This document shows, one piece after another, positions 28,604 to 38,300 of a stretch of 48,220 bases of DNA. The notes under the pieces are model-generated. The model had not been told where the DNA came from. It ran no database searches and saw only the letters and a list, made by a program, of their open reading frames with translations. A program made the position numbers and the translations under genes. The DNA comes from Chitinophagaceae bacterium (GTDB lineage: Bacteria > Bacteroidota > Bacteroidia > Chitinophagales > Chitinophagaceae): positions 58,889-107,108 of the forward strand of contig JAHEZD010000005.1 of the NCBI GenBank assembly GCA_023251255.1, given 5' to 3'. Every line of letters starts with the position of its first letter. The stretch's first letter is position 1.

Positions 28604-28810
28604 ATTGCAGCCCAAAAGCAACACATATTAGCCATTGAAATGATTTTAGACAGTTTCTTAGGCAAAACATGACCTATATCAGTCCCCTTTCCCCATCAAT
28701 CATACCGCCTAATGATCACCATCATTGAACCCCAGCCACGGCCAAAATATCTTGCACCCGTTATCGGCCACGTTAAATAGGCCATTTAAATAACTTAAAA
28801 ATATTTTATC

Positions 28811-29392
28811 ATGTTACTGTTTCGTATACAAAAAAAACACGCTTTCCTATTGCTCCTCATCCAGTTCATGGCCCTCGTATCCATGGCACAAGCAAAATAC
28901 CACAGCAAGGCCATGCAGGTACTAATAAGCGGCACCTCCACCCTGCACGACTGGACCATGAAATCAACTGCTGGCGAATGCAGCGCAACCTTTGCACTCA
29001 ATGGTTCCGGTCAGCCAACGGCCCTCAGTTCCATGAGTTTCACCATACCTGCAACCAGTCTCAAAAGTGAGCATACCAGTATGGACAAGAATGCCTACAA
29101 GGCGCTGAAGACAGACAAGAGCGCATCCATTACCTACACGCTTACCTCCGCAACCGTTGCTGCCAATGGCAGCATAAACTGCCTGGGCAAGCTCACCATT
29201 GCTGGCACCACCCTTGATGCCCCGCTGGCCGCTACTGCAAAAGTGAATGCAGACAGGAGCATTGCCATCAATGTAACCAAAAAGATAAGCATGAAGGACT
29301 TCAACATGTCACCGCCAACTTTTATGCTGGGTGCAGTAAAGACCGGTAACGAAGTAACCCTCCAGTTCGACCTCACACTTATAAAACAATAA
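28811..29392 (+). CDS. YceI-like secreted protein
   Basis: This 193-residue protein has a signal peptide (cleavage near SMAQA at residue 28) and a lipocalin-like YceI fold. Supporting blocks are GTSTLHDWTMKS near 40, ATSLKSEHTSMDKNAYKAL near 83-100, SITYTLTSATV, and LGKLTIAGTTLDAPL near 135-150. The end, KKISMKDFNMSPPTFMLG, matches the usual I.R.DF/G..P tail. YceI proteins bind isoprenoid or other amphiphilic ligands in the periplasm. It is the first gene of a co-directional set (28 bp to the beta-barrel gene). A second, diverged YceI gene lies two genes on. An AT-rich A-tract leader precedes the ATG, as is common in Bacteroidota. Confidence 0.85.
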   Translation: MLLFRIQKKHAFLLLLIQFMALVSMAQAKYHSKAMQVLISGTSTLHDWTMKSTAGECSATFALNGSGQPTALSSMSFTIPATSLKSEHTSMDKNAYKALKTDKSASITYTLTSATVAANGSINCLGKLTIAGTTLDAPLAATAKVNADRSIAINVTKKISMKDFNMSPPTFMLGAVKTGNEVTLQFDLTLIKQ

Positions 29393-29420
29393 TATCCACT
29401 AACTATTTAAACAAGAAAAC

Positions 29421-30821
29421 ATGAAACTACACATTAAGAACAGCTATCCCCTGCTGCTATTGCTTACCGGCTTGCTGCCGCTGGCCCTAATGGCCCAGCA
29501 GCCCAAAATAGCCAACCTTAGGCCTTATGACAAGAGCGGTATCAATGTATTTGAAACAGTCAAGGACACAGGTTCCACATTCGATGGCCTCAAAATCAGG
29601 TTCGGCGCCGGCTTCACACAGCAGTTCCAGAACCTCAAGCACGAGAATCCCAGTGCCCTGAACAATACCGTTGGCTCATTTGCTAACGGCTCATCAACAC
29701 CGGGCAACAAGTTGAAAGTCATTACAGCAGGTTTCCAAACAGCACAGGCAAACCTGAACATGGACGTACAGCTCGCCGATGGCATCAGGCTCAACATTAC
29801 CAGCTACCTTTCCACAAAACATCACAATGAAACATGGGTAAAGGGCGGTTACATCCAGTTTGACAAGCTGCCATTCAAAGGACAATTGTGGAGCGACATC
29901 ATGAAAATAACCACCATCAAAATAGGCCACTTTGAAGTGGATTATGGCGATGAACACTTCCGCAGGAGCGATGGCGGCCAAACATTGTACAACCCTTTTA
30001 TGGAAGGCAATATCATGGACGCATACGCTACCGAAATTGGGGGCGAAGTATTTGTGCAGAAGAACGGCCTCTTTGGAATGTTCGGGGTTACAAACGGTAT
30101 GATAAAAGGCAATGTTGACTCCTTGTATGCAGCCCAGAACCCAGATGGCAACCTCCACAAATCCCCTTCCCTCTTACTCAAGGCAGGTTTTGACAAAAAG
30201 CTCAATAAAGACCTGCGGGTACGCGTAAGCGCATCCTATTATGGTAACCAGAGCAGTGGCAGCAATACATTATTGGGAGGCGACCGTTCAGGTTCCAACT
30301 ACCAATATGTAATGGAACAGAATTCCGCCAACCCCAGCAGCACCACTGGTGCCGGCACACCCTTGGCCTTCTCCGGACGTTTCAATCCGGGCTTCAGCAA
30401 AAAGATAAATGCCTTCATGTTCAATGGCTTCCTGAAAGCCTATGGCTTTGAACTGTTCGGCACCTATGAAACCGTATCAGGAAGGACCGCAAAAGAAGCA
30501 TCCACCAGAAAAGCAAACCAGTATGCAGTAGATGGCGTGTACAGGTTTGGAAAGGACGAAAACCTCTTTCTTGGATTGAGGTACAACGCAGTTAGCGCAA
30601 GGCTGGCAGACAATGCTGCTGGCACAGGGGCTGGGGCCATCACTTACACAGGCAATGTAAAGGTCAACAGGTTTGCAGTAGCCGGCGGATGGTTCATGAG
30701 CAAGAACATTTTAATGAAAGCAGAATATGTGGTTCAGAAGTACAACGACTTTCCCGTTGCCGATTACCGTGCCGGTGGGAAGTTCAATGGTTATGTTATA
30801 GAAGCTGTTGTAGGTTTCTAA
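29421..30821 (+). CDS. Outer-membrane beta-barrel (porin-like) protein
   Basis: This 466-residue protein has a signal peptide (MKLHIKNSYPLLLLLTGLLP, cleavage near LMAQ). The body is almost entirely amphipathic beta-strands with repeated G-x-aromatic patterns: GLKIRFGAGFTQQFQ, IRLNITSYLST, TWVKGGYIQF, KAYGFELFGTYE, NLFLGLRYNAV. It ends GYVIEAVVGF with a terminal Phe, as expected for an outer-membrane barrel. The KIGHFEVDYGDEHFRRSDGG segment near 170-190 resembles phosphate-selective or oligosaccharide porins, but a family name is not certain. Its position between two YceI genes suggests joint handling of a lipophilic ligand or shared stress control (inference). Confidence 0.8.
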   Translation: MKLHIKNSYPLLLLLTGLLPLALMAQQPKIANLRPYDKSGINVFETVKDTGSTFDGLKIRFGAGFTQQFQNLKHENPSALNNTVGSFANGSSTPGNKLKVITAGFQTAQANLNMDVQLADGIRLNITSYLSTKHHNETWVKGGYIQFDKLPFKGQLWSDIMKITTIKIGHFEVDYGDEHFRRSDGGQTLYNPFMEGNIMDAYATEIGGEVFVQKNGLFGMFGVTNGMIKGNVDSLYAAQNPDGNLHKSPSLLLKAGFDKKLNKDLRVRVSASYYGNQSSGSNTLLGGDRSGSNYQYVMEQNSANPSSTTGAGTPLAFSGRFNPGFSKKINAFMFNGFLKAYGFELFGTYETVSGRTAKEASTRKANQYAVDGVYRFGKDENLFLGLRYNAVSARLADNAAGTGAGAITYTGNVKVNRFAVAGGWFMSKNILMKAEYVVQKYNDFPVADYRAGGKFNGYVIEAVVGF

Positions 30822-30927
30822 TACTTACAAGGCATGTTCTGCAACACTATGCAATAACGAAAATGAATGATGGGCCAGGATGTTGATTCATCTTGGCCTT
30901 ATTGATTAATTATCCTCTATTTTTCAC

Positions 30928-31557
30928 ATGCTGCCAACACGCAACATACTTATGCTCGTCCTGTTCATAACAGTAGCAACAGCCTTTACTGTTGCAGGGC
31001 ACCGCAATGCCCCCTATAAGGCAAAATGGCTGGTGACAAAAGAAGGCGCAGTAAGGGTGGAAGGCAGCACCAATGTAAACAGGTTCAGTTGCAGCGTCAG
31101 TGGATATGCAAATGCAGATACCATTACCTGCTACAAAAAGAACAGTACCGATATGGCAGTGGCCCTGGAAGGCAGGTTGAGCATTCCTGTAGCAAGTTTT
31201 GATTGCCTCAATAAAATGATGACCAAGGACCTCCGCAAAACATTGAAGGAAACCGATTTCCCCATGCTTGTTATCCATTTCATTTCCATGGACAAATACC
31301 CAGAACTCAAGCTCGGGCAGGAACAGGTCAACGGCATTGTAGATATTGAACTAGCAGGCACAAAAAAAAGGATTGCTGTCAATTTCAACATTTCCGTCAA
31401 CAACCAGCAGGTAGTGCATTTGTCAGGAACACAGCATATCCACTTTTCGGATTTCAACCTTGTACCACCCAAAAAACTCGGTGGCATAATCAAAGCAAAT
31501 GACAAATTGGAGGTAACCTTCAATATCAACTTCAAAGTAATGGCCGATCAGAATTAG
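30928..31557 (+). CDS. Second YceI-like secreted protein
   Basis: This 209-residue protein has an N-terminal signal (MLPTRNILMLVLFITVATAF). The mature part follows the YceI layout: EGSTNVNRFSCSVSG near 48-62, a central block RLSIPVASFDCLNKMMTKDL, a mid strand FPMLVIHFISM, then VDIELAGTKKRIAVNFNISV and a tail HFSDFNLVPPKKLGGIIK. Sequence identity to the first YceI protein is low by eye, so they are not a recent duplicate. It starts 106 bp after the beta-barrel gene and is the last gene before a strong terminator. Cysteines at about 55, 70 and 93 could form disulphides. The ligand is unknown. Confidence 0.82.
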   Translation: MLPTRNILMLVLFITVATAFTVAGHRNAPYKAKWLVTKEGAVRVEGSTNVNRFSCSVSGYANADTITCYKKNSTDMAVALEGRLSIPVASFDCLNKMMTKDLRKTLKETDFPMLVIHFISMDKYPELKLGQEQVNGIVDIELAGTKKRIAVNFNISVNNQQVVHLSGTQHIHFSDFNLVPPKKLGGIIKANDKLEVTFNINFKVMADQN

Positions 31558-31630
31558 AAAATCTACCCGTTTTTAAATAACAGTGCCGCAACGGTATCCC
31601 CTTGGCACCCCTCTATCCTTGAAAAACACA

Positions 31631-31669
31631 AAGCCTCCGATGGGAACAATATCCCAGTCGGAGGCTTTT
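31631..31669 (+). terminator. Intrinsic terminator of the YceI / barrel / YceI cluster
   Basis: The arm AAGCCTCCGA-TGGGA pairs with TCCCA-G-TCGGAGGCTT across a 6-base loop, with a single unpaired G in the 3' arm. The T-rich end TTTTG follows. It lies about 75 bp after the stop of the second YceI gene and faces no opposing gene end. Confidence 0.85.
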
Positions 31670-31819
31670 GCAATATATGGGGGAACCACAACTACCTAAA
31701 TAAGGCATGAACCTAGCAAATCAAAGAAAGGCCGCTTTAATGGACCATAAAATGACGCAAATCATACCCATCGCTATCCCTTTTATAGCATTTTCTCCCA
31801 CTTTTGCAGGAAATTATGG

Positions 31820-33106
31820 ATGCCATATTCAATGCAAAAAAAAGTACCTTTAGCACCTATGCCGCAAACATTTACTAGCGAGGAGCAATTCAGGGCCCTG
31901 TTCGAGTACGCTACAGAAGGCATCCTGGTTGCCGATGCTTTGGGAACCATACAGGTAGCCAATCCATCTGCAGAAGAACTGTTCGGGTACCTGCATGGCG
32001 AATTGGTGGGCAAGAAAGTGGAAATACTGATACCGCAACGCTACAGCGGCCATCACAATAAATTGCGCGAGGAATTCGAACAGCATCCAAAAGCAAGGTC
32101 AATGGGTACAGGTAGGGACCTTTTCGGCATCAAGAAGAACGGCCAAGAGTTCCCGGTGGAAATAAGCCTCAGCCCATACACCACTGGTTCCCGTAATTAT
32201 ACCATCGCCTTTATCATTGACATAACCTTAAGGAAGAAGAATGAGCAATCCATCCAGCAACAGAAAAAAGAACTGGAAAATATTGCCCAGAACCTGGAGA
32301 AGCGGGTAAAGGACAGGACCATGATACTTGAAGAAGCACTGCAGCAGTTGGAGATATCCAGGAAGGAACTGCACATAGCACTGGAAAGGGAAAGGGAACT
32401 GGGCGAAATGAAATCAAGGTTTGTTTCAATGGCATCCCATGAATTCAGGACACCATTGACCACCATACAGTCCTCCCTGTCATTGGTAACAAAGTATGGA
32501 GAAGCAGACAACAAAGAGAAGCAGCAATTGCATATCCAACGCATCAAGGCTACCATCGGCAATATGACGGACCTACTGGACGATGTACTCTCCATCAGCA
32601 AATTGGAAGAAGGTTGGGCAGATACGGAGCCCCAATTGATTGACCTCAAAGCTTTTACCGAATCCATTGTGCAGGAACTCCATGGAATGCTGAAGCAGGG
32701 CCAGGCAATCAATTACACACACCTGGGGCCACTTCAAGCCTCCGTTAACCCAAAAGGCATACGCACGGCACTTGTAAACCTGGTTTCCAATGCCATCAAG
32801 TTTTCCCCCACCAACAGTACCGTTACTGTTTGCAGTACTGTGACTACCGAACAGGTTACCCTTTCCATAAAAGACCAAGGCGTGGGAATTGAAGAAGACG
32901 ACAAGCAGCACCTGTTCGAACGCTTCTACCGTGGGCACAATGCCACCAACATACAGGGTACCGGGCTAGGCCTCAGTATCGTAGCACGTTATGTGGAACT
33001 GCTCAGCGGCAAGATAGAGGTGGAAAGTACCGTAAACAAAGGAGCTACCTTTACCGTAACCATACCAAACAACCAACACGATGCAAAAAAGGATATTACT
33101 GATTGA
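31820..33106 (+). CDS. PAS-domain sensor histidine kinase
   Basis: This 428-residue soluble kinase has a PAS domain (about 20-135; RALFEYATEGILVADALGT, then NPSAEELFGY and FGIKKNGQEFPVEIS), a long coiled coil (140-195), and a classical HisKA box FVSMASHEFRTPLTTIQSSL with H207. The HATPase domain shows NLVSNAIKFSP, DQGVGIEEDD and GTGLGLSIV. It has no membrane segment, so it senses a cytoplasmic signal, perhaps through a PAS-bound cofactor. Its end overlaps the start of the next regulator by 26 bp, which marks the two as a coupled pair. Starts at 31832 or 31859 are also possible, because the first residues before PQTFTSEEQF are not conserved-looking. Confidence 0.93.
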   Translation: MPYSMQKKVPLAPMPQTFTSEEQFRALFEYATEGILVADALGTIQVANPSAEELFGYLHGELVGKKVEILIPQRYSGHHNKLREEFEQHPKARSMGTGRDLFGIKKNGQEFPVEISLSPYTTGSRNYTIAFIIDITLRKKNEQSIQQQKKELENIAQNLEKRVKDRTMILEEALQQLEISRKELHIALERERELGEMKSRFVSMASHEFRTPLTTIQSSLSLVTKYGEADNKEKQQLHIQRIKATIGNMTDLLDDVLSISKLEEGWADTEPQLIDLKAFTESIVQELHGMLKQGQAINYTHLGPLQASVNPKGIRTALVNLVSNAIKFSPTNSTVTVCSTVTTEQVTLSIKDQGVGIEEDDKQHLFERFYRGHNATNIQGTGLGLSIVARYVELLSGKIEVESTVNKGATFTVTIPNNQHDAKKDITD

Positions 33107-34142
33107 GGACAATATGGAGATAAGGGAAAATACTTCCGAAATACTTTCCCTTGCAGGCTATGATGTAAGCACGGCCGAGAATGGCAAAAAAGGAATAGAA
33201 CTTGTTCATGCCAGCAAGCCAGACCTCATTGTATGTGATATCATGATGCCCGTACTGGACGGCTACGGTGTGCTGCACATGCTTGGCAAGAACGAGGATA
33301 CCGCAAGCATACCCTTTATTTTCCTCACCGCAAAAACGGAAAGGAGCGATATCCGCAAGGGAATGGACATGGGTGCAGACGACTACCTAACCAAGCCATT
33401 TGATGATATAGAGCTATTGAGTGCTGTTGAAAGCAGGTTGAAGAAGGTAGAAATGCTCAAGAAGGAATTCAGTCAGGACATCAATGGACTAGTTGGGTTC
33501 ATGTCCGATGTGAAGGACATTGCCGACCTAAAGGAGCGTTCCCGCGAAATGGAGCTCAAGGTATTCCGCAAGAAGGACCAGGTATACCATGAAGGCAGCT
33601 ACCCTAGGGGAATTTATTTCCTGCATAAGGGTAAAATAAAAACTACCAAAACTGCAGACAATGGAAAGGAACTGACTACAGGGCTCTATAATGAAGGGGA
33701 TTTCTTTGGCTACCTTGCCCTACTGGAAGAAGGCCAGTACAGCGATACGGCAACCGCTTTGGAAGAATCCGAACTCTACTTGCTGCCCAAGGACGATTTT
33801 TCCGCACTCCTGTACAAAAATGCAGAAGTGTCCAAAAAGTTCATCCGTATGCTCAGCAGTAACCTGCATGAAAAAGAAGTGCAATTGGTAAAACTGGCCT
33901 ATAACTCCGTGCGTAAGAAAGTGGCTGATGCACTGCTGCAGTTACAGGACAAATTCAAAAAAGAAGGGGAAACAGTTTTTAGCATGCAAGTATCAAGGGA
34001 AGACCTCGCAAACCTAGCAGGAACGGCCACCGAAAGTACCATCCGTACATTGAGCGATTTCAAGGACGAGCAGCTAATAGGTATTGAAGGGGGCAGGATT
34101 ACCATTATTAACCAGCCGAAACTCGTCAATCTCAAGAATTAG
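33081..34142 (+). CDS. Receiver-CRP fusion response regulator
   Basis: This 353-residue regulator fuses a receiver domain (1-120; D53 in IVCDIMMP, K105 in YLTKPF), a short helical linker (120-160), a cyclic-nucleotide-binding-type beta-roll (about 160-255; VYHEGSYPRGIYFLHKGKI, then NEGDFFGYLALLEEGQYSDT), and a CRP-type winged helix (280-345; VSREDLANLAGTATESTIRT). The cassette that holds phosphate and an Arg in cAMP-binding CRP proteins reads GQYSDTAT here, with no Arg, so cAMP binding is doubtful. Phosphorylation by the overlapping PAS kinase (26-bp gene overlap) is the more likely input. Targets are unknown. The next plus-strand gene, the second giant protein, is about 1.2 kb downstream. 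Confidence 0.92.
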   Translation: MQKRILLIEDNMEIRENTSEILSLAGYDVSTAENGKKGIELVHASKPDLIVCDIMMPVLDGYGVLHMLGKNEDTASIPFIFLTAKTERSDIRKGMDMGADDYLTKPFDDIELLSAVESRLKKVEMLKKEFSQDINGLVGFMSDVKDIADLKERSREMELKVFRKKDQVYHEGSYPRGIYFLHKGKIKTTKTADNGKELTTGLYNEGDFFGYLALLEEGQYSDTATALEESELYLLPKDDFSALLYKNAEVSKKFIRMLSSNLHEKEVQLVKLAYNSVRKKVADALLQLQDKFKKEGETVFSMQVSREDLANLAGTATESTIRTLSDFKDEQLIGIEGGRITIINQPKLVNLKN

Positions 34143-34152
34143 GAAAGTATAT

Positions 34153-34533
34153 TTATCGTACCCGGTCTGCCAGCATCTCGCCCTGCCTGTTCTGTTCCTC
34201 CAACGTCCAGCTATCCGTTACGGTAGCTTCCAGCCATACATTCCCCGATTTGCGGTATACTTGGGTATGCAGCGAATAACTATTGTTGAAACTGTTCTCC
34301 AGTTCGCTCACCGTCATGCCCGGTTCAATCCACATGCTGGATTGTTCATTGTCAGTGCCCTGTTTGAAACTTCCCAATAAACGGCTGCCATCACCTATAT
34401 GCTTACGGAGGGCATTACGAGCCTGCATCCGTATCCCCTTCTCAAAGAACTGTATCTTCAAAAAAGGGAAAAGGCAATGGAAAAGGTCCTGTATCAATCC
34501 TATGCTCATCTTATCGTCCAGCTCTAGTTTCAT
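34153..34533 (-). CDS. Small hypothetical protein
   Basis: I chose the internal ATG at 34533 (126 residues). The longer frame extending to 34785 adds a Cys/Ser-rich stretch of about 84 residues that does not look like protein. The retained part begins MKLELDDKMSIGLIQDLF and holds a hydrophobic helix (LFHCLFPFLKIQFF), a basic stretch (RMQARNALRKHIGDG), and a beta-rich C-terminal half (SLHTQVYRKSGNVWLEATVT). No family is recognised. The gene converges on the receiver-CRP regulator, with 10 bp between their stops. The composition looks coding, and the gene ends cleanly, but the call remains tentative. Confidence 0.5.
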   Translation of the reverse strand: MKLELDDKMSIGLIQDLFHCLFPFLKIQFFEKGIRMQARNALRKHIGDGSRLLGSFKQGTDNEQSSMWIEPGMTVSELENSFNNSYSLHTQVYRKSGNVWLEATVTDSWTLEEQNRQGEMLADRVR

Positions 34534-35387
34534 CTTACTGCTTTGGGCCCAAAAATATACCAGCAATACAGTGCAATAAATGACGTTCATCAGGGAAAGG
34601 CATGATTTAGAGGCAGTTTGAATGAATTGTCTAGAATAGAGTATTGCGGTTTTTTGAGCAGAACGGGCAGGACGGATACTAGGTTCATTACTGCTACTTA
34701 TGGCGAAAAAACCAACCCCGCAATTGCTGAACAACCAAAAATTTACATGGGGAACAAACGAGATTTTGTAGGATGCCTGCGGCATGTGTTTTTGCCACTA
34801 ACCTGCCTTTGCCAGCAGGCAGGTAATACGAATCGATAGTTATCGATTCAGCACGGATGGTTTCATGAATAATCAGGGTTGATTCATTATTGTCGACTGC
34901 GGCAACAATTAGTGATAAAGATTCGTGCGGACTCGTGTTCATTCGTGGCAAGAAAAAAAACAATGATATTTCCTTTTAAACAAGCGCTGAGAGATGCGCT
35001 AATTGATGGCTTCCCTTCAGTGTAGTTGTTTTTACCACAATGAAGGAATTTTCCGCTACATTTTTTTTAAAATATCAACTATACTCTATAAGGGCAGAAT
35101 AAAGTCCCTTTGTGGTAGGGATTCGACAATAAGTAGTATATATTAGTGTTATACATCAACTTATTGGGGTCCAAGGTTTCCAATGCATCCCGTTCTCGTA
35201 AAAACACCAAACAATCAATACCTAGAGCTAACCACAATTATATAAACAAAAACGGCACTTAAATCAAAAACACCCGACCTCATCTCTTTATAAAACGCAC
35301 ACCTGGCCTAACCTTTAATATTCAACAATCCATTACAGTCAAGCAATGGATTACTAAAAGTTGAACCTAATTGCTAAACCAATTACC
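34534..35387. other. Intergenic region upstream of the second giant gene
   Basis: Apart from the element at 34802-34915 and the TCGTG run at 34920-34952, this 854-bp stretch holds no supported gene. It becomes very AT-rich toward 35388 (runs of T and A at 35060-35080 and 35240-35300), and the giant-gene promoter should lie there. I could not fix its -33/-7 boxes. Confidence 0.5.
34802..34952. repeat. Dispersed intergenic element, copy 2 (inverted)
   Basis: CCTGCCTTTGCCAGCAGG at 34802-34819 (with CAGG repeated after it) and TCATTATTGTCGACTGCGGC at 34884-34903, continuing to 34915, are the reverse-complement counterparts of copy 1 at 28520-28603. Next to it, ATTCGTG, ACTCGTG and ATTCGTG occur at 34921, 34931 and 34941, an exact 10-base period. 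I have seen this TTCGTG run as a common intergenic repeat in other Bacteroidota. Confidence 0.65.
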
Positions 35388-38300
35388 ATGAAAAATATTG
35401 TTTTACTACTTTTTCTTGTTTGTGCTGCAAGCTCACCAGTATTTGCAAAATACACCATTACCAAGGCTACAAATCCAAACTTCTGTAGTAGCTACCCTTC
35501 CAGCTATTCAAGTGTAAGTTTTGCTGTTAATGAAACCTCCAAATCTGGGAACTCAGGTTTCACGGCAGGGCAAACAAACGTTACATTTATCGTTGGGTTC
35601 AGCAATGCATCGTTCCAGTTCAACCCCGGTGTTGGAACAGTTACGGCTACTGGAACCAATGTAACCATTGTATCGTACAGCATTACCTCCACAGCCATTA
35701 CCGTTACCATCACAACCGCTGCAAGCAATACGGAATTAAATACCATCAATTTCAATAATCTGCAGGTGAGGGCCACTGCCGCCGCTACTGGCTATATTAA
35801 GAGAACAGGGGGAACATTTAGGATTGATAACAAAACAACCAACCCATACAATGCATCGTTAGGTGATTTAACAGCAGGCACACCGCTTGCTTACAGTTCA
35901 AGTACCACTACACAAACGGTTACATCTTCCATATTCTCCGGTTCCGCAGATAACCAAATTATTGGTGTGCAAGTTGTAATTAGTGGCACCTGCTCATCAA
36001 TAACTGCAACTGCATTCAATTTCAATACTACTGGCTCAACAGCCGCTGCCTCAGATTTGACCAATGCCAAACTTTACTATTCAGGGACAACCAATCTGTT
36101 TTCCACTTCCACCCTTTTTGGTACGGCCACCAGTCCCAATGGGTCGTTCACTATAAATGGCAGCCAATCATTGAACCTCGGAGCGGGTACCTATTATTTC
36201 TGGTTGACTTACAGCATCAATGCGGCAGCTACCAGTGGCAATGTGGTAGATGCCCAACTGGTTTCATCGGTTGTAGGGGGTTCCACATTTACCCCATCTA
36301 CTGGTAACCCAAGTGGAACAAGGACAATCAGCAGCAATGTCTATTATTCAATATCAGCAGGCAACTGGAGTACCGCTATATGGAGCAGGACTTCCGGTGG
36401 GGCAAACTGCAGTTGTGCCCCTATAGCTGGTAATGGCCTGGTGTACGTGAGCCATGCAGTAGTTTTGGACAATAGCTATACCGTTAACTATGTAACTGTT
36501 CAAAGTGGCGGCACACTAACCAATGCTGCTTCAAAAATCCTTACAATCAGTACCAATCTGGTAACAACAGGAACGGGTACTTTTTCAGCCTCCTCAACTT
36601 GGGTATTAAGCAGTTTGGCGACAGGGGGTGCAGGCACTTCCTCGTCTTCCAGTCCATTAACCTTTACGGGTTCATTGAATGTAGGAAGCGGTTCCACCTT
36701 TCAAATGACCGGAGGGGCAGCATTGACCGTAAATGGGAACATAACTGTTGATGGAACGCTGGCACTTGGATCATCCAATGTAACCAATTCAAATGCCGCA
36801 GGAACCATTGTAAATGGAACCGGTAGTATTACAGGAACAGGAACCATTACGCTTGGCACCAATAAAACAATCCCGTCGGGTTCGGCTCTTACCATTTCAC
36901 CCATTATCAATATTACCAACAATAACACGGTTACCAACAATGGAACAGTGAACATGCAAAATGATATTACCGGTGGTGGCGTAAATGCGCAATGGACCAA
37001 TGCAGCAAATGCTGTATTGAATATGGGAGGAACAACCTCAACCCTATTATCAACAGGTGTGCTGGATGCCAGTGCAGTTCCCAATACGATTAATTACAAT
37101 GGCTCAGGCAACCAATCCATCAAGACCCCCTCCTCTTCAACTTACTACAACCTGTACCTAGCCAGTTCAGGAACCGGTACCAAATCCTTAGCCGCAGCAA
37201 TTACTGTAAACAATGATATCCAGATTTCAACAGGGGCACAACTAAATGCAGCCGCCAATGATATTACGCTTAATGGAGACTGGATCAATAACGGCACTAA
37301 TACCACTCCTTTTAATTCAACAGGCACCATCAATTTCAATGGAAGCAATGCTATTACAGGAACGGGTATCACCAGCTTCAACAACATAGCTATAACAACA
37401 TCGGGCACACTTACATCCAATAGCTCCACAGGAAAAGTAATTGTTACTGGCAATTGGGCAAATGAGGGTGATTTTGACCATAACAATGGCGATGTCATAT
37501 TCAATGGTACCACCACCATCAGTGGCAGCACTGTTTCTGTTTTCAATACAGCCATTGTCAATGCTTCCAAAACGCTTACCTCCTCCTCCACCGAAACAGA
37601 TTTTGATGCAGATTTAACCATCAATGGCACACTTAACCACAACAATGGATTAATTGCATTTACAGGAAATGGCACTCCCCAAAATATCAATGGCTCTTCA
37701 AGTGCCTTGACCTTGTACCAGGTAGAATTGGATAACACGTCAGGCAGTGTAACATTATCAAGGCCGCTAATCGTTAATAACCTGCTCACTTTGAATGCAG
37801 GCAACCTAGTGATTGGCAGCAATAATTTAACATTGGGGTCAACCGTACCTGCAATAGCAGGAAGCCCATTTTCAGCAAGTAATATGATTGTGGCTTCGAG
37901 TACGGGTACCGTCATAAAAAGTGGCACATCGGCGGCCTCTGCTTCTTATACATTTCCTATTGGGGACAACAGTACAGGTACGGCAGAGTATTCACCCATC
38001 ACACTCACTTTTAGTTCAGGTACCTATACCAGTGGCTCTGCAAGTGTGAAAGTGGTAAACGCAAAACACCCCAGCAATACCAATACCACCAATTATATAA
38101 ACCGTTACTGGACAGTGAGCACAACTGGATATACAGTTACTGGTGCCACGGTTGCAGCCACCTATACCGACGCAGATATTGTAGGCACGGAAGCAAATAT
38201 GTTGATGGGCAAATGGGGCGGCTCAAGCCCATGGACAACCTATACCTCTTCTTTGAACAGCTCCACCAACACGCTTACCTCCCCTTCCATAACAAGCTTT

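Noticed and set aside
28442-28672. 76-codon open frame on each strand within the intergenic element
   Set aside because: Both frames run through the dispersed repeat copy, so they are explained by the repeat.
28725-28754. Possible Bacteroidota promoter (TTG, 20-base spacer, TATCTTG) before the first YceI gene
   Set aside because: The -7 box matches TAnnTTTG only partly and such matches are frequent by chance; not strong enough to list.
28811-34142. Composite transposon bounded by the inverted element copies
   Set aside because: No transposase or integrase gene lies inside, and the internal genes are ordinary envelope and regulatory genes.
34534-34785. N-terminal extension of the small hypothetical gene
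   Set aside because: The extra residues are Ser/Cys/Phe-rich without pattern; the internal ATG at 34533 gives a more protein-like product.
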